The notes under the pieces were generated by a model. It was given only the letters and a program-made list of their open reading frames with translations. It searched no databases and was not told the origin of the DNA. From NCBI GenBank assembly GCA_024349245.1, contig JALDNG010003464.1, forward strand, positions 1 through 64,000: DNA of 64,000 nt. Reading direction: 5' to 3'. Shown piece after piece: positions 58,208 to 64,000 of this stretch; the first letter of the stretch is position 1; every line of letters begins with the position of its first letter. Origin of the DNA: Neodontobutis hainanensis (lineage: Eukaryota; Chordata; Actinopteri; Gobiiformes; Odontobutidae). The position numbers and the translations under genes were made by a program.

Positions 58208-59728
58208 ATGCTCTGCCTCCAAGTCCTCTCTACAATGTGTGAGTAGCCTATACTACTGCTGCAGTAACTCTTCTCATACACATTATTAGAAAGGGATTAA
58301 TGTGTTTTTAAACTGTTTTCAGGGTTGGCTGCAACTCTCCTGCTGATCAGAGCAGGTAAGTCAGTGATTAATGAGTCATGAGATTTGTGTGTTTTGGTGG
58401 ATTTTTGTGTAATACCTTCACATTACCTCACTGTAAATACAAATTTCATAATTTTCATTTTTTTCCCTCTTGAGGCTTTTCTGTTGCACAGCCATCTTTT
58501 CCAGGACCTCCACTAACTCCATTCTCCTCAAAAAGTTTCCACCTGTGATCGTGACAATAATGTTCAGCATCTCAGCTGTGGTAGGAAAATGTTTTAAATG
58601 TCTTCTGGGCTCAAACAATAGTGAACTAATGATATGGTGGTTGAGCTGTTCTTGATGCTGTCTTGACACAGCTTCTGGAGTCATTGTTGTGCAAAGCGGC
58701 TATGTATGGACGTCAGAACAGGAAGGCGTGTAGCAAAGGCAGGCCTGAGGACCAGCTTTCCAACATCAGATGCTCTCAAACTGGCTCTCTGGACCTCCTC
58801 AAGAAAAAGTATATCTTTAAAATGACAGATTCCACATTTTGAAGTTCCCATTCAAACATGAGGAACTCTCGGTCTAAAGCTTCAAATTATGAAGCGGGCT
58901 ACAAGAATTAAATTTTTGTTGTTCCGTACTTTCTGCAGGTGTGATGGAAAGAGTGTATGTAAAGTGAATATAAATGATTTCCACTTTTCTGATCCCTGCT
59001 TTGGCACCTACAAATATCTGGAGACCACTTACACCTGCGTCCCATCCAGTCAGTGCACTTTTGTACCAAACATACAGAACCCATAAGGCTTTATGAATTC
59101 TTTAATCTGATCTGTGTTCCTGTTACAGTCAACAGTGTAACATGTGAGAACTCTGTGGCCCACCTCCAGTGTGGTATGTTATATTAAAATTGGCTCGTGA
59201 TGTGCCCACATTAGTTTTGTAATGCCTCACTACATTATCTTTCCCCTGCCTACAGACAGAAAGCAGGTGATTCACATCTATAGAACGAATTATGGCCGAC
59301 GTGACAAGACCACATGCTCTTTAGAACGACCTGCAGCTCAGGTCCAAAATGTGGCCTGTACAAGCCCTGCAACTCAAGTGGCTGAACTGTAAGGCAATGA
59401 TAAAATAATATAGCATCTCTTTCAAATGTATGTTCTAAAATAAATGTCTTGAATTACTTCACACAGCTGTAATGGGAAGAGGCGCTGCTCTGTAATGGCC
59501 AGTAACTCAGTGTTTGGGGATCCCTGTGGTGGGACTTACAAATACCTGGAGGTGGACTATTTTTGCAAGTGTAAGTGTCTCAACCTCTCAATGATGCATC
59601 ATTGTAGTGACATGTGTTTTTATGTTGTATAGTATTGGCTCCATTGATTTAAATATTCTGTCTTTACCACACTAATGTATTACTACATCAAGGTTTAAAG
59701 TTAAGTTTATTTCTGCAGAGCCGTCTGA
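58208..59728 (+). pseudogene. L-rhamnose-binding lectin, copy B, frameshifted
   Basis: All exons and splice sites of copy A are present: start ATG 58208-58210, domain 2 exon ending 59,568/59,570, last exon reaching TGA at 59,726. Exon 3 has five A where copy A has seven (about 58,530-58,534). That shifts the frame before the first lectin domain and gives a nearby TGA. Exon 4 has one extra G at gcaaagcggc (about 58,696). The two shifts do not cancel. The signal peptide also has Cys to Trp at residue 11. Domain 2 is intact at the sequence level (TNYGRRD, CNGKRRCS), so internal initiation or exon skipping is conceivable, but no evidence for it is seen. Confidence 0.8.
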
Positions 59729-59898
59729 GTGATCCAAACACTGCGAGGCAGTGTGAATGTTGTACACACTTCCAAGTGGAAGCTGATCACCTCTTCTGAT
59801 TCTTTATGATTACTTAATGAAAGTATTGAGTGAGTCTTGTCTTTAGGCTCAATATATAAACTTGGCTCTTTTACTTTTATTCAGTTTTCTGACTTTTC

Positions 59899-59904
59899 AA
59901 TAAA
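59899..59904 (+). terminator. Poly(A) signal of lectin copy B
   Basis: AATAAA in the same position as in copy A. Confidence 0.55.
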
Positions 59905-60009
59905 ACTGATTTGCAGAAAATGTGACTGTCTCTTCTGAAAACACAGCATTTATTTTTGTATATCACAACAGCTGACTCAAATAACTTAACAGAGACTGCA
60001 TTAGACACC

Positions 60010-60611
60010 ATGCCCTGTCCTTAGACCCTCCATCAGGGTAAGGGGGGAAACTCACGGGAGAACCACAGAAGAAGGATCCACTCCCAGGACGATCAGGATG
60101 TGTAGAATGTGTCCAGGACAGTTGAAAACAACCAAAATACATGAATTTAAAAACACATTGGAAGTGTCCACTGTGTGTCACTTTGTCTACAAAAACTTGA
60201 TAATTTTGCGTGAGTATATAAACATACCATTTCCTACATTTTTCACATATAATTGCTTAATGTGAATCAATAAAATTAGCAGTGATCAATCAAAACTAAT
60301 TTAAGATGGTAAATCAATAGTGAAACTGAGTATTATAAATCAGGATGATCTGTATATTATACAAAAAATCCATTCATAATATGCTGCATTATGTTGTATT
60401 TTTGAAATTTGTTACATTGGCTATACACTGCTTAACGTTATGAGCTCACTTATAGACATATAGTCTGTTTCCATGATCTCTTTATTCGACTCTCTCCATA
60501 CATGTCCGTACAGGTACATTCCACTTCACATTAGTTCCACTTTATCCAACAACATCTTGAGAAAGGACGAGAGAAAATATATCTTCCTACTTTTGGGAAA
60601 TTTATTTACCA

Positions 60612-60647
<36 letters not shown>

Positions 60648-62215
60648 GTTCAAGTGTCAGGCACACAAAAACCCACACTCCTACTGGAATGATCCACAGT
60701 ATAGCATAAAACCTTTGAATGCATTTTTTTAAGTATAGAACATTGCAAAAATCTACATAGTTGTTTTTGTTTTACATGACTGAATCCAAGTTGAAATACT
60801 CAAAGAGTAAATAAAGCCTCGTTTGAGTTACTATGTTTCACAGTATGGCATAAACAAATCTTTATATAGACAATCAGGCGATGACAACAGGCCTAGTTAC
60901 AGGTCAAATCTATGGAGGCGAGCCCACTAACAGTAAGAATTCAAATTTGTTAAGGTAGTTTTTGCAATATGAACACACAATTGAACATTCGTAAATCAAG
61001 AACATCTTCAAACACACAAGTGGAGGACCCTTTACCAGAAAAGGTTACATAGAGCACCAAAAATGCAACAAAAATGACACATTGGCCTTAAAAAGACCAT
61101 AATGCACATTATTCACAAAGTGAAAACTAATAGTACCTCGTCAAAGTGAGTCCACAAAAAGAGTCCATATTTACAGTAGGCTTACTATCTTTTTCTGGGT
61201 TTATTGAGAAAAAACACCTGTGGAATAAAAAGGCATATTGAGCATTTAGACAGACTCACTGACCCCGGCTCCGAGCCCAGCCAAGACTCAAAGCCAGACC
61301 GAGACTAAGACTGGGTCTGAGCTGGGCTCTTAGGCTAGCTCTGACTCTCAGGCTTTAGTCCCAGTCCCAGCCTTAGTTGAGGTCCTGATTAGTCCCAGGT
61401 CTGAGAAATGGGTAAGCCATATTTACTCACCTTTGAAGAAACTCCAGAGTTGAAGCCAGCTCACAAGGATAATGGATATTAAAACAGTAGTAGCTCCCGA
61501 ACATGAGGCACACTGCAGTAATGAAGGAGGAGATGTTTGTGTTGATAAGGTTCGATCGAGACTCGGCATGTACCTTTTGAGGAATAGAAGGCCTGCCCTT
61601 TGAACAAATTATTTAACAGGTCATATTAATAAGTGCTGCACTCACATGAAAAATTCTATAAACAGTGCAATTAAAAATAAAGGATATTAAAGAACAGACT
61701 TACATACAATAACAGCAGGTGTCAAAGGCACTTTCTCCAATTGGACCTCTTCTGCCAAACAAGTATCTTCTACATGAAAGAACATGGACTCCTTCTCATC
61801 AAAGTAGCTGAGCAGAAGAAGGAGCATTTCTGTAACATCATGTGAGCAGCCACTCTGCAGTCCCGCATCCTCTGAAGCCTCAAATAATTCTGAAGGAACT
61901 TCTAGTTTTGTTGACACAAACTGTGGTCATGTATTCGAGAAGCCTTTTCCTCATTTGCCTCCTCAGTTTTGGGTCTGGCCTTTTCCCCCCCTTTCCAAAG
62001 AATGCACCACCTCCTCAGGAAATTCACCCCATGGAATTTCAAAGTGGTCGTCCCACTGTGTGTCAAGTCCTGGGGTGCTGGAGGAGGTTGACAATGAACT
62101 TGGGGATGAAACAGAGAGCGATGACAGCAATTGGGAAGTTAAGGCTTCCACAGATGATGGTGAGCTGTTCTTGGGAGTGTGGTCTTTAAATTACCAAAAA
62201 TAAGTTTAGGATTCA
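60010..62215. other. 2.2 kb segment present only in copy B
   Basis: Left junction after gactgcattagacaccatgc, right junction before gctgtaaaatattacatc. In copy A the two flanks meet directly at ccctgtaaaatatt, sharing 'ctgt'. It contains a T run (about 60,619-60,642), a low-complexity GA/CT minisatellite-like stretch at 61,258-61,400 (repeated cccagccaagactc / gactctcaggc units), and the SAMD3-like fragment. Whether it was inserted in B or deleted from A is not decidable here. Confidence 0.55.
61687..62151 (-). pseudogene. SAMD3-like (fish-expanded) gene fragment
   Basis: The minus-strand frame 62151-61963 has FEIPWGEFPEEVVHSLERG. After a shift at a C7 run (about 61,986-61,992) it continues KRPDPKLRRQMRKRLLEYMT. 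A separate frame, 61917-61687, has LLSYFDEKESMFFHVEDTCL and EEVQLEKVPLTPAVIVC. These recall two blocks of the uncharacterised SAMD3-like family common in fish: an 'IPW..P..V...L..GKRP..' block and a later 'VEDTC...EV..VP.TP..VVC' block. The middle of the protein is missing. The family assignment is from memory and tentative. Confidence 0.4.
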
Positions 62216-62309
62216 CGCTGTAAAATATTACATCAAGTCCGTGTCCGTTTTGATTTTCAATAGTTGTTTTACTTACATTTTTGTTTCCAAACAGAAGCTT
62301 TTGGCTTGT

Positions 62310-63455
62310 ACAGGTCTTAAGGCAAGGCAAGGCAATTTTATTTATAAGCACAATTCATACACTGGGTAACTCAAAATGCTTTACAGAAATAAAAGACAAT
62401 TTACAAGATTTAGATTCAGAAACATAAGAAAAATTAAAAGCATTATAAAAGAAGAGTGCAGATAAAAAAAAATTAAGTTTTGGTGTAGGCGGAGCTAAAA
62501 GGAAGGTTTTTAACCTCCCTTGAACATTGTTACAGTTGAGGCTTGTTTTACTTCATCTGGGAGGTTGTTCCAGGTTTTGCTGCTTGAAACTTAAACGCTG
62601 CTTCACCAGGTTTAGTTCTAACTCTGGGCACGAGCAGAAGGTCTGTCCCAGATGTTCTCAGAGTCCGAGGAGGTTCATAAGCTACTAGCATTTCAGAAAT
62701 ATATTCTGGTGCTAAACCATTAAGAGACTTGGTAGAACCCGAGCAGCCACGTTTAGAATAAACTGCAGCTGTCTTAACCCTCGTTTTGAGAGACCAGTGA
62801 GCAGGCCTTTACAGTATCTAACCTGCTGCAGATAAAAGCATGAATAAGTTTCTCTAAGTCTGGTTTAGACATTATCCCTTTGACTTTGGAAATGTTTTTA
62901 AAGTGATAAAATGCAGATGATGTAATTGACTTAATGTGACTGTGGAAATTTAAGTCTGAGTACATGATGACCTCAAGATTTCTAACTTGATTATTAGATT
63001 TTAGAGAAAGAGACTCGAGGTGACTGCTGACTCTTTCTCTTTGTTTCTGTTCCCAAAGATAATTAGTGTTGTCTTGTCTCTGATCAGTTGGAGAAAATAA
63101 TTTTGCATCCACACATCAATCTGTTCAATGCAGTGACACAGTGAATGGATTGGTCCATTTTCAGCTGCTGTGAGTGAAATGTAAATGTGTCATCTGTATA
63201 ATTATGGTAGGATGCGCCACAGCTGTGTATTAACTGGCCTAAAGGAAACATGGAAAGATTGAATAATAGAGGTCCCACGATGCCTTCTGCCTCTTCCTGA
63301 TCACTTTAACCTTTACAGGAGCAATGGCGTCCATAACATTTAAAACAAATGAAGTGTAACAATTCAACAAATCATCAACTTGACCTGATCAGTTATCTGT
63401 GCAGATAACTGAAAACATTTCTGTAACACATTAATAAAATCATGACACTGTTGGG
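62310..63455 (-). mobile_element. Internally deleted L2/CR1-group LINE, copy B
   Basis: Starts with the same 3' tail as 15,528 (ggcaaggcaattttatttat) and the same 95 bp of outer flank. It follows copy A through the post-palm region (62,774-63,112) and YADD-region remnant (63,084-63,278; here YHNYTDDT in place of the catalytic Ala-Asp pair). It then jumps from aataatagaggtccca (63,262-63,277) to gccttctgcctcttcct (equivalent to 17,353) and again near 63,390 to the equivalent of 17,810. Two internal deletions remove the reverse transcriptase core and part of the endonuclease. Confidence 0.75.
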
Positions 63456-63785
63456 GCAATTCTGACAAAATCGACTCTCTAAGAATCCAAAGGGACAAAT
63501 TAGATAAAATCTGGAATAAATGGATCACATTTATAGCAAAATTCTTTACTATTTTTACGTCCCCATTGTGTTTTATTATTCTAGATTTATCATTATTCCC
63601 TTTCATGTGATAAGTGAGGAAGAACCCTGTTTTGCCTGGCTTTGTGTGCCCTATTTCCTGGACCTGTTTATTGCAAAGTAATAAATCATGAAAGTATGAC
63701 CCTGGGTTGTCAGTGGCACCTGGGCTGCTTTAAAGAAAAGACCCTGAGTAAATTGCTGTGGAACCCACAGTGTGTGGAGTGCAGG
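63456..63785. other. Nothing recognised
   Basis: Unique sequence after the end of the duplication, with only short frames. Confidence 0.35.
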
Positions 63786-64000
63786 TCACAGAGACTCCAG
63801 CTCCTCTTCGTCCCGGGTCTGTGCAGGGACATAGTCCTGGCTGCAGTGCTGACAGCCTGCTGGACATGTCGGCTCCACTGAGTCCTGCTCCTCAGCCTCT
63901 TCCACTGATATTATCTGTTTGTTCTCAGTCTCACAGGTGTGTGGGACATGGAGCTGTTCCACTTTCTCTGGCTCTTCATTGGCCTCACATCTCACCCCGA
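63786..64000 (-). CDS. Possible 3' coding exon, open to the window edge
   Basis: The minus-strand frame enters from beyond the window end and stops at 63,786. It is acidic (NEEPEKVEQLH, VEEAEEQDSVEP) with a small cysteine cluster (CPAGCQHC), ending RDEEELESL. It resembles a cytoplasmic or low-complexity tail. I do not recognise it, and a chance ORF remains possible. Confidence 0.3.
   Translation of the reverse strand, partial: GVRCEANEEPEKVEQLHVPHTCETENKQIISVEEAEEQDSVEPTCPAGCQHCSQDYVPAQTRDEEELESL

Larger units (their letters stand above)
52228..63455 (+). repeat. Segmental duplication copy B (partner 6,580-17,870)
   Basis: Collinear with copy A from tttgaaattctatttgctca. Differences from copy A: loss of 2.28 kb of BEL pol with gain of a 1.3 kb hAT piece (54,469-55,795), a small deletion near 57,413, a 2.2 kb extra segment (about 60,010-62,215), and deletions that remove most of the LINE reverse transcriptase. 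The LINE remains at the same place as in copy A, so it predates the duplication. Copy B is clearly the more damaged copy. Confidence 0.85.

Overview
The window reads as ray-finned (teleost) fish nuclear DNA. The support is intron-split genes with consensus GT/AG boundaries, a SUEL-type rhamnose-binding lectin, a RING/B-box/SPRY TRIM gene of the kind expanded in fish, and fish-style repeats. The repeats include L2/CR1-group LINEs with the usual fish 3' tails, BEL/Pao, hAT, a gamma/epsilon-like endogenous retrovirus (ERV), tRNA-derived SINEs, and long (AC)n, (AT)n, (TAA)n and (AAG)n arrays. Nothing prokaryotic is present. Most of the sequence is transposon-derived and most gene-like segments are broken.

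Layout. 1-2.0 kb: an LTR-like sequence carrying a 5'-truncated L2-type LINE; the same composite recurs at 25.4-27.7 kb. 3.1-6.5 kb: a decayed SUN-domain gene (minus) among repeats. 6.6-17.9 kb: segmental duplication copy A, holding a BEL/Pao relic with nested insertions, an intact two-domain rhamnose-binding lectin gene (13.6-15.1 kb, plus) and the 3' part of a LINE (minus) that continues to about 20 kb. 21-25.4 kb: a hAT-like transposase relic, then a C-poor, ORF-poor tract ending in a polypurine run and the second LTR. 27.7-28.5 and 36.4-37.15 kb: a smaller duplicated non-coding block. 29.9-32.0 kb: a two-exon TRIM gene (minus) with one homopolymer frameshift. 32.4-36.1 kb: a degraded minus-strand ERV (RNase H, integrase, possible env leader, 3' LTR). 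38.4-42.3 kb: LINE and Ty3/gypsy fragments and microsatellites. 43.1-45.1 kb: an unrecognised acidic, nuclear-type gene candidate with TATA box and introns. 46.4-47.0 kb: remnant of a lysine-tail gene. 49.06-50.1 kb: five 3' exons of a supervillin/villin-like gene (minus, broken). 52.2-63.5 kb: duplication copy B, with a hAT insertion plus deletion in the BEL relic, a frameshifted lectin pseudogene, a 2.2 kb extra segment with a SAMD3-like fragment, and an internally deleted copy of the same LINE.

How the parts fit. The main event is an ~11 kb duplication of lectin, BEL relic and LINE, followed by separate decay. Copy A kept the lectin reading frame. Copy B collected frameshifts, a hAT, deletions and an insertion. 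A ZNF143-type promoter motif lies about 0.5 kb upstream of both lectin copies. I found no operon-like or CRISPR-like system. The most novel candidates are the lectin pair, the acidic gene at 43-45 kb, and the LTR/LINE composite present twice. All percentages and family names come from reading alone, with no database search.
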